NCBI RefSeq assembly: GCF_000765805.2 | Contig: NZ_JRPD02000003.1 | Location: forward strand, 1 to 64,000 | Origin: Helicobacter muridarum | GTDB taxonomy: Bacteria > Campylobacterota > Campylobacteria > Campylobacterales > Helicobacteraceae | Length of the DNA stretch: 64,000 nucleotides | Direction of reading: 5' to 3' | Made by a program: the position numbers and the translations under genes | Notes under the pieces: model-generated | Database searches by the model: none | What the model was told of the DNA's origin: nothing | The model's input: only the letters and a program-made list of their open reading frames with translations | In this document: in pieces, positions 37,416 to 49,404 of the stretch | How the letters are laid out: every line of letters starts with the position of its first letter | How positions within the stretch are numbered: position 1 is the first letter of the stretch

Positions 37416-40400
37416 ATGAAAAAGTTAGCTTTTGACATAGGTATTGCAAGTATTGGTTGGGCTTTTGTGGAAGATGATGAACTAAGAGATTGTGGAGTAA
37501 GAATCTTTACCAAAGCAGAGAATCCAAAAAATGGAAAATCTTTGGCATTGCCGCGTAGAGAGGCACGAGCAGTTAGACGGAGATTAGCACGTAGAAAAAC
37601 AAGACTTAATTCGCTTAAAAGGTTGCTCTGTAAAGAGTTAGGTTTTAATTTAAATGATTATTTAAGTAATGATGGAGTTTTGCCAAAAGCTTATGAGACG
37701 AATAAAGATACTAAAAGTCCATATGAACTGCGCACTTTAGCACTCTCACAAAAATTAGATTCTAAAGATTTTGCAAGAGTGGTTTTGCATATTGCCAAAC
37801 ATCGTGGCTATGGGAACAAACACGCAAAAATAGGTAGCGATAAAGATTCTGGCAAGGTGTTAAGTGCTATTAAGGCGAATAAACAGGCTATGGAGGATAA
37901 AGAATACAAAAGTGTGGGCGAATACCTTTATAATGAGTTTTATCAAAAGCAAAGATTAGAAAGCGAGAAAAAAGTTAGTAATCATGCAAGTGAATTTAAA
38001 AATGTGCGAAATAAGGGCAAAAGTTATGAGCATTGCGTGGCACAAGAGCAATTAAAGGCAGAGTTAGAACTTATTTTTAAAAGGCAAAGAGAGTTCGGTG
38101 TAAGTTTAAGCAAAGAGTTTGAAGATAAAGTTATAGATATTGCCTTTTTTCAACTCCCATTAAAAGATTTTAGCGATAAAGTGGGTGAATGTGTGTTTTG
38201 TGAAGGACAAAAACGTGCCCCTAAAGATTCTTTAAGTGCCATGGAATTTGTGGCTTTAACACGTATTATTAATACATTAAGAAACCTTGAAAAACGAATT
38301 AGTAATAAAACTTATTCTAAGGAAAAGGTCCAAGAGATTTTGCAAATCGTACTAGATAAAGGTGAGATAAGTTATAAAAAACTACGTGAGATTCTCTCTT
38401 TGCCAGATTATGTGCGCTTTAGTGATTCTAAACTTGATTATACTAAAGAATTAAAAGAGGTTGAAAAAGCAAAGTTTATAGAACTTAAAAATCTAAAAGC
38501 TTTTAAAAAGGCTTTGGGAAGAAGCTTTGATGAGTTTTCACGAGATAGCCTTGATAAAATTGCAGAAGCTATAGCTTTAAATAAAAGTAGAGAAAATCTA
38601 AAAAAGGAATTAGAAAAAAATTTCGCTCAAATCCTTAGACAAGAGCAAAAAGAAGCCCTAAGTGATTTAAGCTTTGCAAAACATATTGATTTAAGTCTAA
38701 AGGCTTTGAATGAAATTTTGCCCTTTATGCGAGGGGAGAGTTCTAATGAATGTTTGCGCTATGATGAGGCAGTAGAGAGAGCGGGGTTAAAAGAAATTGC
38801 AAAAAATAAAGAGCAAGGGAATTTCTTATTAGCATTAAAGGAATATGAGCCATATTTGGCAAATCCTGTAGTAGCAAGAGCATTAAGTGAATATCGTAAG
38901 GTGCTAAACGCTTTGCTTAGAAAGTATGGGCAAGTGCATAAGATTCACTTAGAATTTACGCGTGAGGTAAATTTAAGCCATGAAGAAAGAAAAAAGGTAG
39001 AAAAAGAGCAACAAGCAAATTTTACTAAAAATCAAGAAGCAGAAAAACTTTGTAAAGAAATAGGGCTACATATAAGTAAGGATAGCATTCTTAAAGCAAA
39101 GTTGTTTATAGAACAAGGAGAGTTTTGTGCGTATAGTTGTTATAAAATAACCTCTGATCATCTAAAAGATCCTAATATGCTTCAAATTGACCATATTTAT
39201 CCGTATTCTCGTAGTTTTGATGACAGCTATATGAATAAGGTACTTGTTTTTAACAAAGAAAATCAAAACAAGGGAAATAGAACTCCTTTTGAAGCTTTTG
39301 GAAGTGATAAAGATAAATGGGAGAAAATATTAAGTCTAGCAGATAGACTGCCTAAAGCTAAAAGAAAGAGAATTTATAATAAAGATTTTAAAGACAAAGA
39401 AGCTGGATTTATCTTAAGAAATATTGTTGATACAGGTTATATAGCGCGTCTAGCAAGTCAATGGACAAAGCATTGCTTGAAGTTTTTGCCTTTAAGTGAA
39501 AATGAAGTAACTATAGCTGGAGAAAAGGGTTCTAAGGTGCATGTAGAAATAATAAGCGGAAAACTTACTTCAATGCTTAGGCATTATTGGGGTTTGGGCA
39601 ATAAAGATAGATCCAATCATCTCCATCATGCAGTTGATGCAATAATTATTGCTTATGCAAGTGCCAAAACTATCAAGGCATTTGCAGACTTTAGAGCAAA
39701 TCAAGATAAGAACACAGCAGAATTTTATGCTGAACAAATTTCAGAATTGGAATATGTAGAAAAAAGAGCATTTTTTAATCCCTGCAAAAACTTTAGAAAA
39801 AAAGTTTTAGAAAAATTAAATTCTATATTTGTGTCAAAGCCTCCTAGAAAAAGGGCTAGAGGAGCATTGCATGAGGAAACATTTTATTCTTTTGATGATA
39901 AAAATCTTTTAAAAAGTTATGGTGGTGAAAAGGGAATACAAAAGGCGATAGAGCTTGGCAAGATTCGCCAAATTGGCACAAAGATTGTGAGCAATGGAAC
40001 TATGGTTAGGGTAGATATTTTTAAAGACAAAAAAGGCAAATTCTATGGTGTGCCTATTTACACAATGGACTTTGCCCTTGGAATCTTGCCCAATAAGGCT
40101 GTGGTAGGTGGCAAAGACAAAGAGGGTGTGATTAAGGACTGGAAAGAGATGGATTCTAATTATGAGTTTTGTTTTAGTATCTTTAAGGACGACTTGATTT
40201 TAGTGCAGAAAAATGAAATGGAAGAGGCAGAGTTGTGCTACTATAAAAGATTTAAAACCTCTGGAGCTTCGATAGAAGTTGTTAAGCATGATAATAGGGT
40301 AGATAATATAACCGAAAATCAAGAAAAGATTTTTAAATTGAAATTTGATAATGGCAAAAAAATACTAGATGAAAGTTTAATTGCAATCCAAAATCTCAAA

Positions 40401-40532
40401 ATCTTTGAAAAATACCAAGTTTCTCCACTAGGCGAAGTGCAAAAGGCAGAATTTATACCACGTCAGAGTATATCTCTTAAATCTACACCCAATAAAAATA
40501 AGCTAAATAAAGTCAATGAAGTAAAAAGTTAG
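37416..40532 (+). CDS. cas9: CRISPR-associated endonuclease Cas9, subtype II-C
   Basis: A 1038-residue Cas9 clearly related to C. jejuni Cas9 (984). RuvC-I is AFDIGIASIGWAF with Asp7. The arginine-rich bridge helix spans about 47-70. RuvC-II is KIHLEFTREV with Glu513. HNH is MLQIDHIYPYSRSFDDSYMN with His593. RuvC-III is NHLHHAVDAIIIAYA with His737, His738 and Asp741. The C-terminal part keeps GALHEETF and VPIYTMDFALGILPNKAV, the PAM-interacting region of this group. All catalytic residues are present, so it should be an active nuclease guided by the tracrRNA and crRNAs encoded downstream. A TATGGAG site precedes the ATG. It leads the operon cas9-cas1-cas2. Confidence 0.96.
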   Translation: MKKLAFDIGIASIGWAFVEDDELRDCGVRIFTKAENPKNGKSLALPRREARAVRRRLARRKTRLNSLKRLLCKELGFNLNDYLSNDGVLPKAYETNKDTKSPYELRTLALSQKLDSKDFARVVLHIAKHRGYGNKHAKIGSDKDSGKVLSAIKANKQAMEDKEYKSVGEYLYNEFYQKQRLESEKKVSNHASEFKNVRNKGKSYEHCVAQEQLKAELELIFKRQREFGVSLSKEFEDKVIDIAFFQLPLKDFSDKVGECVFCEGQKRAPKDSLSAMEFVALTRIINTLRNLEKRISNKTYSKEKVQEILQIVLDKGEISYKKLREILSLPDYVRFSDSKLDYTKELKEVEKAKFIELKNLKAFKKALGRSFDEFSRDSLDKIAEAIALNKSRENLKKELEKNFAQILRQEQKEALSDLSFAKHIDLSLKALNEILPFMRGESSNECLRYDEAVERAGLKEIAKNKEQGNFLLALKEYEPYLANPVVARALSEYRKVLNALLRKYGQVHKIHLEFTREVNLSHEERKKVEKEQQANFTKNQEAEKLCKEIGLHISKDSILKAKLFIEQGEFCAYSCYKITSDHLKDPNMLQIDHIYPYSRSFDDSYMNKVLVFNKENQNKGNRTPFEAFGSDKDKWEKILSLADRLPKAKRKRIYNKDFKDKEAGFILRNIVDTGYIARLASQWTKHCLKFLPLSENEVTIAGEKGSKVHVEIISGKLTSMLRHYWGLGNKDRSNHLHHAVDAIIIAYASAKTIKAFADFRANQDKNTAEFYAEQISELEYVEKRAFFNPCKNFRKKVLEKLNSIFVSKPPRKRARGALHEETFYSFDDKNLLKSYGGEKGIQKAIELGKIRQIGTKIVSNGTMVRVDIFKDKKGKFYGVPIYTMDFALGILPNKAVVGGKDKEGVIKDWKEMDSNYEFCFSIFKDDLILVQKNEMEEAELCYYKRFKTSGASIEVVKHDNRVDNITENQEKIFKLKFDNGKKILDESLIAIQNLKIFEKYQVSPLGEVQKAEFIPRQSISLKSTPNKNKLNKVNEVKS

Positions 40533-40543
40533 AGGGATCAGGT

Positions 40544-41500
40544 ATGTTTGATTCAGCATTTCGCACGCTTTTCTTAAGCACTCCTGCAAAATTAAGATTA
40601 GAAAATAATCATCTTTGCATCACACAAGAGCAAAAGGAAAATGTGAAGATTCCACTCTCTGATATTCTTTGTATAATTTTAGAATCTCATCAAATCACAT
40701 TTACAAATTCTTTACTTAACGCCTTTGCTTATCATAAAATTGTAGTTTTTACTTGTGATGAACATCATCTACCAAGTGGAATTTTTATCCCATTTTTGGG
40801 TCATTATAAATCTCTAAGTATTTTGCAATCCCAAATAGCTTTAAGCAAGCAAAGAAAGGCAATCCTTTGGCAGCAAATCATAAAATCCAAAATCAATAAT
40901 CAAGCCTCATTATTAAAAATGTTAGATAAAGATAAATATACGCAATTAGAATCATTATCAAAGAGTGTAAATCTAAGCGATTCAAGCAATAATGAAGCAA
41001 AGGCTGCGGCGATTTATTTTAAATCACTTTTTGGTAGAGATTTTAGCCGTAAAATTGATTTGGATAATGCAATAGGCACGATTAATGCTGCACTTAATTA
41101 TGGCTATGCTATTGTGCGTGGGGTTATTACTAGGGTTCTTTGTGCAAGTGGTCTTAATCCTGTTTTAGGTTTATTTCACTGTAATCAATTTAACTCCTTT
41201 AACCTTGCTGATGATTTGATAGAGCCTTATAGAATCTTTGTAGATTCTCTTGTTTTTCATATGAAAGAATGCGGTGATTTGGGGGATAATTTAGGGCTTG
41301 CAGATCGCTTAAAATTAACAAAGCTTTTAAATGCAAGTATTTTGATTGATAGTAAAATCTATCCACTAAATCGCGCAGTCGTAATAAGCGTTCAGAGTTT
41401 GGTTAAATCATTTGAAAAAGATTATAAATTAAAGTTACCGCTTTTTGAGGAGAATAAATCTAATGGAAGAGAAGTTTATGAGAGTATTAGTTATGTTTGA
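40544..41500 (+). CDS. cas1: CRISPR adaptation integrase Cas1
   Basis: A 318-residue type II Cas1, which with Cas2 inserts new spacers at the leader-proximal repeat. The metal-binding residues fit Glu151 (NNEAKAAAIYF), His212 (LGLFHCNQFN) and Glu227 (DDLIEPYR). It begins 11 bp after cas9. The end overlaps cas2 by 38 bases. There is no csn2 or cas4, which together with the Cas9 size defines subtype II-C. Confidence 0.95.
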   Translation: MFDSAFRTLFLSTPAKLRLENNHLCITQEQKENVKIPLSDILCIILESHQITFTNSLLNAFAYHKIVVFTCDEHHLPSGIFIPFLGHYKSLSILQSQIALSKQRKAILWQQIIKSKINNQASLLKMLDKDKYTQLESLSKSVNLSDSSNNEAKAAAIYFKSLFGRDFSRKIDLDNAIGTINAALNYGYAIVRGVITRVLCASGLNPVLGLFHCNQFNSFNLADDLIEPYRIFVDSLVFHMKECGDLGDNLGLADRLKLTKLLNASILIDSKIYPLNRAVVISVQSLVKSFEKDYKLKLPLFEENKSNGREVYESISYV

Positions 41501-41786
41501 TGTGCCAACTCGCACAAAAGAAGATAGAAAAAATAGCGCAAGATTTCGACAACAACTTATTAAAGATGGCTTTATGATGTTGCAATTTAGCGTATATATG
41601 AGAATTTGTAGGGGAGCAACAAGTGCAAATAATCATATTGATAGAGTTAGTTTATTCTTGCCGCCAAGAGGGCATGTAAGGGCATTAATACTCACAGAGA
41701 AGCAATTTGATAACATGAGACTTTTGCTTGGTAAGATAAGCAATAATGAACAGGCAAATAAGCCAAAGGAGCTTACGCTTTTTTAA
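41463..41786 (+). CDS. cas2: CRISPR adaptation protein Cas2
   Basis: About 107 residues from the ATG at 41463, which has a GAGGAG site (41447-41452) inside cas1. A longer TTG start at 41445 would overlap that site, and the ATG at 41478 is a third option. VLVMFDVPTRTKEDRK is the ferredoxin-fold start with the conserved Asp, and GFMMLQFSVYMRICRG is the second strand. It forms the Cas1-Cas2 integrase complex. It is the last plus-strand gene of the cas operon. Confidence 0.93.
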   Translation: MEEKFMRVLVMFDVPTRTKEDRKNSARFRQQLIKDGFMMLQFSVYMRICRGATSANNHIDRVSLFLPPRGHVRALILTEKQFDNMRLLLGKISNNEQANKPKELTLF

Positions 41787-41954
41787 TATGACTTGTGATT
41801 AATTACGTATATTTTTGAATCTTTGTATAGATTAAGAAATATATTAAAGGCAGATATATCAACGTGACTTAAATAAAGTAAAAAATATTGATATTATGAT
41901 TTTTATGTAGAATTTACTCTTAGCATGATATAAACCAATATTTAAGCTTAAAGT

Positions 41955-42031
41955 AAAAATAGGATTTTGTTAGGGATTGTAACCCTGCGGGAGATCCTGA
42001 ACTCCCTTATTTTAGCCACTTATTAAACCAT
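41955..42031 (-). ncRNA. tracrRNA: tracrRNA
   Basis: Transcribed leftward. The anti-repeat (42009-42033) shares 23 of 26 positions with the array repeat. Beyond it come a hairpin with arms 41989-41993 and 42002-42006 (GGGAG/CTCCC) and a second with arms 41972-41975 and 41983-41986 (AGGG/CCCT, loop TTACAAT). The RNA ends with AACAAAATCC and a T5 run at 41959-41955. The order CTAAAATAA, hairpin, GGGTTACAATCCC closely follows the C. jejuni tracrRNA. The 5' end is inferred from a TATAAT box about 7 bases upstream. Confidence 0.85.
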
Positions 42032-42037
42032 TTTTGA

Positions 42038-42043
42038 ATTATA
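42038..42043 (-). promoter_or_regulatory. tracrRNA -10 box
   Basis: Reads TATAAT on the minus strand, a perfect -10 box, 7 bases before the predicted start of the tracrRNA. Campylobacterota promoters usually lack a strong -35, and none is obvious here. Confidence 0.65.
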
Positions 42044-42057
42044 TCCCAAATTTTATC

Positions 42058-42093
42058 AATAACACTAAATATTTTATAGTATTTAGTGTTATT
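42058..42093. repeat. Perfect 14-bp inverted repeat between tracrRNA and array
   Basis: Arms AATAACACTAAATA (42058-42071) and TATTTAGTGTTATT (42080-42093) are perfectly complementary around an 8-base loop. It lies between the last repeat of the array in crRNA sense and the tracrRNA -10 box. It could stop array transcription from running into the tracrRNA gene, or bind a regulator. There is no T-run directly after it on either strand, so it is not a textbook intrinsic terminator. Confidence 0.75.
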
Positions 42094-42137
42094 AAAACTT
42101 ATCAAATATCCTAAAATACGCAGTTTCAAGGTAGTGT

Positions 42138-44674
42138 ATTTTAGCATAGAATGATTTAATAAGTGGCTAAAACAGTGAACCATATTCGCCGCAGATATAG
42201 TAATTTTAGCATAGAATGATTTAATAAGTGGCTAAAACAACTATGTATACGCAGGGTATAAAGAGAAATTTTAGCATAGAATGATTTAATAAGTGGCTAA
42301 AACCATCACAAGCGCACTTATCGGCGGCGGTGATTTTAGCATAGAATGATTTAATAAGTGGCTAAAACTGATAATGTGGTCTCCCCCGTAAAGAGCCAAT
42401 TTTAGCATAGAATGATTTAATAAGTGGCTAAAACTCGCGTCTCGTCTCCATCTTACGCTTCTTAATTTTAGCATAGAATGATTTAATAAGTGGCTAAAAC
42501 CTCCACATAATAATACTGTTCTTTGCGTAATTTTAGCATAGAATGATTTAATAAGTGGCTAAAACACTTCATATTCCTTGGTTTGCGATTGGATTATTTT
42601 AGCATAGAATGATTTAATAAGTGGCTAAAACCCGTGCTTACAACATGATATGGAATAATTTATTTTAGCATAGAATGATTTAATAAGTGGCTAAAACACC
42701 GAGATATTCGGGGAGCTGCAAACGATAATTTTAGCATAGAATGATTTAATAAGTGGCTAAAACCTCCACATAATAATACTGTTCTTTGCGTAATTTTAGC
42801 ATAGAATGATTTAATAAGTGGCTAAAACAGACTCCCACATACCTGAAACCTTTGAACAATTTTAGCATAGAATGATTTAATAAGTGGCTAAAACTGCATA
42901 CCAACATTACTATATTCTTTCATAATTTTAGCATAGAATGATTTAATAAGTGGCTAAAACTGGAGTCACGGGTTTAGTTATTTCGGATCATTTTAGCATA
43001 GAATGATTTAATAAGTGGCTAAAACCAGCAGTTTGTAAGACTTCATTAATTCGCAATTTTAGCATAGAATGATTTAATAAGTGGCTAAAACTTGGAAGCA
43101 GAAGCTAAAAAGCGCGGAATTATTTTAGCATAGAATGATTTAATAAGTGGCTAAAACCAGCAGTTTGTAAGACTTCATTAATTCGCAATTTTAGCATAGA
43201 ATGATTTAATAAGTGGCTAAAACTTGGAAGCAGAAGCTAAAAAGCGCGGAATTATTTTAGCATAGAATGATTTAATAAGTGGCTAAAACGCATAGGGAAC
43301 TTATTACTTCCTGTTGGTATTTTAGCATAGAATGATTTAATAAGTGGCTAAAACAAATTCAAAACAAAATCTGCGTTTAAATTTATTTTAGCATAGAATG
43401 ATTTAATAAGTGGCTAAAACACTCGTAGTCAATGAAGTCATCGAAATAATAATTTTAGCATAGAATGATTTAATAAGTGGCTAAAACGACTCTTTCTTAT
43501 ACTGTCGGTGAGTATAATTTTAGCATAGAATGATTTAATAAGTGGCTAAAACTAGTGCCTTTTCGGCTTCATTAATCCCTAAATTTTAGCATAGAATGAT
43601 TTAATAAGTGGCTAAAACCAGAATCCATAAATCTTATGGCAGGTAAAATTTTAGCATAGAATGATTTAATAAGTGGCTAAAACCTGCATTCTGCGTAAAA
43701 AAGAAAACTAGATATTTTAGCATAGAATGATTTAATAAGTGGCTAAAACATTAAAACAAATGCTACGCGTCAATCAAGAATTTTAGCATAGAATGATTTA
43801 ATAAGTGGCTAAAACATCTCGTCATTTAGTAGGCGATGCTGTAGAATTTTAGCATAGAATGATTTAATAAGTGGCTAAAACCATATTCATCTTTAGCAGC
43901 ACTATTTGATGATTTTAGCATAGAATGATTTAATAAGTGGCTAAAACAATGCATCCGATAGTTTGTCGAATTCATCAATTTTAGCATAGAATGATTTAAT
44001 AAGTGGCTAAAACTAGTGCCTTTTCGGCTTCATTAATCCCTAAATTTTAGCATAGAATGATTTAATAAGTGGCTAAAACTATCTCTACAGCTCCTAAGGT
44101 TTCTAGTCTATTTTAGCATAGAATGATTTAATAAGTGGCTAAAACTAGTGCCTTTTCGGCTTCATTAATCCCTAAATTTTAGCATAGAATGATTTAATAA
44201 GTGGCTAAAACTATCTCTACAGCTCCTAAGGTTTCTAGTCTATTTTAGCATAGAATGATTTAATAAGTGGCTAAAACACTAAGCGCAGCATTAAAATTAG
44301 ATGGAAAATTTTAGCATAGAATGATTTAATAAGTGGCTAAAACTTGGTTTAGTGATAACTATAGCGTTCAATCATTTTAGCATAGAATGATTTAATAAGT
44401 GGCTAAAACATCTTTATTAGCTGATAAAATCAAATTGTTAATTTTAGCATAGAATGATTTAATAAGTGGCTAAAACCCCCTTTTTTGAACTCTATCGCAG
44501 GATTAAATTTTAGCATAGAATGATTTAATAAGTGGCTAAAACTCGTAGGGATTTGTAACATTATTTGGTTTTATTTTAGCATAGAATGATTTAATAAGTG
44601 GCTAAAACCTCATTGGGCATTGTAGTAGAGGGAGGAGAATTTTAGCATAGAATGATTTAATAAGTGGCTAAAAC
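42138..44674 (-). CRISPR. CRISPR array, 39 repeats and 38 spacers, type II-C
   Basis: I counted 39 repeats of 36 bp, first at 42138-42173 and last at 44639-44674, separated by 38 spacers of 29-31 bp. On the plus strand a repeat begins ATTTTAGCATAGAATG and ends AAGTGGCTAAAAC. All copies I read are identical, including both terminal ones. By comparison with the C. jejuni repeat, which starts GTTTTAG in crRNA sense, and with the tracrRNA anti-repeat, crRNAs are transcribed from the minus strand. Several spacers are repeated: spacer 6 equals 10, the pair 14-15 equals 16-17, the pair 29-30 equals 31-32, and 22 equals 29 (numbered from the left). Spacer targets could not be searched. Confidence 0.98.
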
Positions 44675-44952
44675 AGCTAACTTTAATATATTTAATCTAA
44701 ATTAATTATCTTAAAACTTTATTATAATCATCAGGTTAATGTAACTAATTCATTTTTAGCTTCTTCATAACTAAGATGCTAAGTTTATTTCTTAATAAAT
44801 TAAGAGTTTTTATTTGAAGCTTAATAAATCCATTGCTAGTAAAAAGCTAGCAACAACCTTATAACAGTTTTATGTAATTTCTATATCAAGATTTTAAAGA
44901 AAAATCCGTTATCCTAATCATCTACTACTAAGAGTATAAATTTATCAATTTC
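44675..44952. promoter_or_regulatory. Probable CRISPR leader
   Basis: AT-rich sequence adjoining the repeat that comes first in crRNA sense. A minus-strand TATAAT is at 44721-44726, which would start transcription about 40 bases before the first repeat. The segment holds no ORF. It fits a leader with its promoter, although the in-repeat promoters may make it unnecessary for crRNA production. Confidence 0.55.
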
Positions 44953-47524
<2,572 letters not shown>

Positions 47525-48444
47525 ATATTTTACCTCCGTTAGAAATTAAAGCAAATAAGAATTTATTGCTTTAATGCCGATTATACAAAAAAAAAAAACG
47601 TACTACGTATTTATGTTAAATAATCCTTTATAATTCTGAAGTATTTACATGTCTTTATTTTATTTAAGCATTAGTTTGTGAGTTGTAGCAACATTTGCAA
47701 GTCAGCTTAGACGTTACAATTCTTATCATATTAATTTAATAGTTGGCATTTTGTAATATTAATTACACTTATGAATTTGCATTAATCACCTTGTATAACT
47801 TAAAGTAGCTCTCATGTGTTTTCTATTAAAATTAATAAATTAATACTATTACGCTTGAAGAATTTTTTGTTTGATGTTTATACTATAGGTTCTAATTTGA
47901 TATTTATATATTTATTAAATTTATAGTTTTTTGTTTAGCCATTATTATTTATAATCTTTATAGTGTGAAGCTTGCTTATGATAATAATCTAAGTTTCCTT
48001 TTATAAAATCACATTTTATGATAATGCTAAGCAATAGCTTCTTAAGATACAAAGCTAAGATTTTCACACTACATTGATGCTGAAGCAAGCACAAATGACT
48101 AAATTTTTTAGATTCTATAAAACTTATAGAAAGCAAAGATTTTTTACAAATGAATACCTAGCAATAATTTCCTATCTAACTTTTAAATTTATTTATGTAT
48201 TAAGTGGCTTTGATTTTATAGTTAAATGCTAGGAATTACTTAGTTTTGTCGCTAAATTTTTCTTGAAGCCTTTATAATATTGTGTTAGGTCTTTTGTAAT
48301 TAATTTCTTATTAAATTATTATTTTTATGTGTAAATATGTAAATTTTATTATTTTGTTTAGCTCTTTGTGATTCTTCTTGTTATAAGATGTTTTATCTAT
48401 AATTATTCTGTTTTTAACTATAATAGCCTATCTCCTAGACTAGA
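47525..48444. other. Intergenic region with A12 tract and a distant inverted repeat
   Basis: A 920-bp AT-rich gap. A run of 12 A (47587-47598, plus strand) lies in the promoter region of the monooxygenase gene. TAGTGTGAA (47961-47969) and TTCACACTA (48063-48071) form an inverted repeat 93 bp apart, with smaller complementary pieces inside. The 63-codon ORF across it (47945-48136) has no ribosome site and no recognisable product. Confidence 0.5.
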
Positions 48445-49404
48445 TTATCGAATAATCTTTACTCTTCTCTTTAATAAATATGCTCTAATCTTATATTGTA
48501 AGCCTAGTTTCTTTATTGCATTAAGGAAAATCTTATTATGTGTAGCTTTGTAGTAGTCTTTAAGTATTGTATATAGAGCTTTAGAGCTCACATTAAGCGA
48601 ACTAATAGAATCTAAAATCTCTTCTGCACTCTTATGTCCTTGTATATGTAATATACGCAGAGCTCGCAACTCGTTATATACTGGTAGTTTTAGTATATAT
48701 GGATATGTTGAAAAGTAGGAATCCATGAATTCTATTTGTAATTCCAATCTATTTTTCATAATCTCTAACCCTCTTTTAGAGGTTAGGCTATTCTTGTGAT
48801 GTCGATAGTAATATAACGGAGTATGGATTTCGCCAATTTTACCTTTTAGACCAATCCTTAGCCAATATTCATAATCTTCTACCAAGAATCTTTTCTCATT
48901 GTATAATCCAACTTCTTTTGCCACTTTAGCCCTATATAAAAAACAAGCACCAATGCCGCAATATGCAATAAGTTTTTCTGGCATAACTGATACTTCTCTT
49001 TTTGCTTGTCTATTATTTTCTCGCAGTATGATGTAATCAGCGCATACCATTACATAATTATTTTGTGTTTGCAAAAAATCAAGCATAATCTCTAAAGCTT
49101 GTGGTACATAGTAATTATCATCTGAAGTCCAAGTTAAATATTCTCCTTTTGCTTCTGTAAAACCGATATTTAAAGATTTTGGCAGCTTTTGATTGATTTC
49201 ATTGTGGATAAGTTTTATTCGGTTATCTTTATTTGCATAAGATTCTATGATTTCTCTTGTATTATCGGTAGAACAATCATTAACAATGATTAATTCTATG
49301 TTTTTATATGTTTGATTGAGTATTGATTCTATGGATTGTTCGATATATTCTTCACCATTATATGTTGGTAGGACAATGCTTATAAGTGGCATGGTGTTTC
49401 TCAA
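48445..49404 (-). CDS. Family 2 glycosyltransferase
   Basis: A 319-residue GT-A fold protein with ISIVLPTYNGEEYIEQSIESI, VNDCSTDNT and the DxD-like SDDNYY motif around residue 95. VEDYEYWLRIGLKG near 180 is the acceptor-side block. It probably adds a sugar during LPS or glycan synthesis. Donor and acceptor are unknown. It overlaps ald by 4 bases (ATGA), so the two are co-translated although no functional link is evident. A cytoplasmic or membrane-peripheral location is likely, with no membrane spans. Confidence 0.88.
   Translation of the reverse strand: MRNTMPLISIVLPTYNGEEYIEQSIESILNQTYKNIELIIVNDCSTDNTREIIESYANKDNRIKLIHNEINQKLPKSLNIGFTEAKGEYLTWTSDDNYYVPQALEIMLDFLQTQNNYVMVCADYIILRENNRQAKREVSVMPEKLIAYCGIGACFLYRAKVAKEVGLYNEKRFLVEDYEYWLRIGLKGKIGEIHTPLYYYRHHKNSLTSKRGLEIMKNRLELQIEFMDSYFSTYPYILKLPVYNELRALRILHIQGHKSAEEILDSISSLNVSSKALYTILKDYYKATHNKIFLNAIKKLGLQYKIRAYLLKRRVKIIR

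Noticed and set aside
37416-41786. Subtype II-A or II-B CRISPR
   Set aside because: No csn2 or cas4 gene, and Cas9 is close to the C. jejuni II-C protein.
42286-42474. 62-codon ORF across the CRISPR array
   Set aside because: It is generated by repeat-spacer sequence, which repeats the same peptide. It is not a gene.
47945-48136. 63-codon ORF in the long gap
   Set aside because: No ribosome site, no recognisable product and AT-rich background composition.
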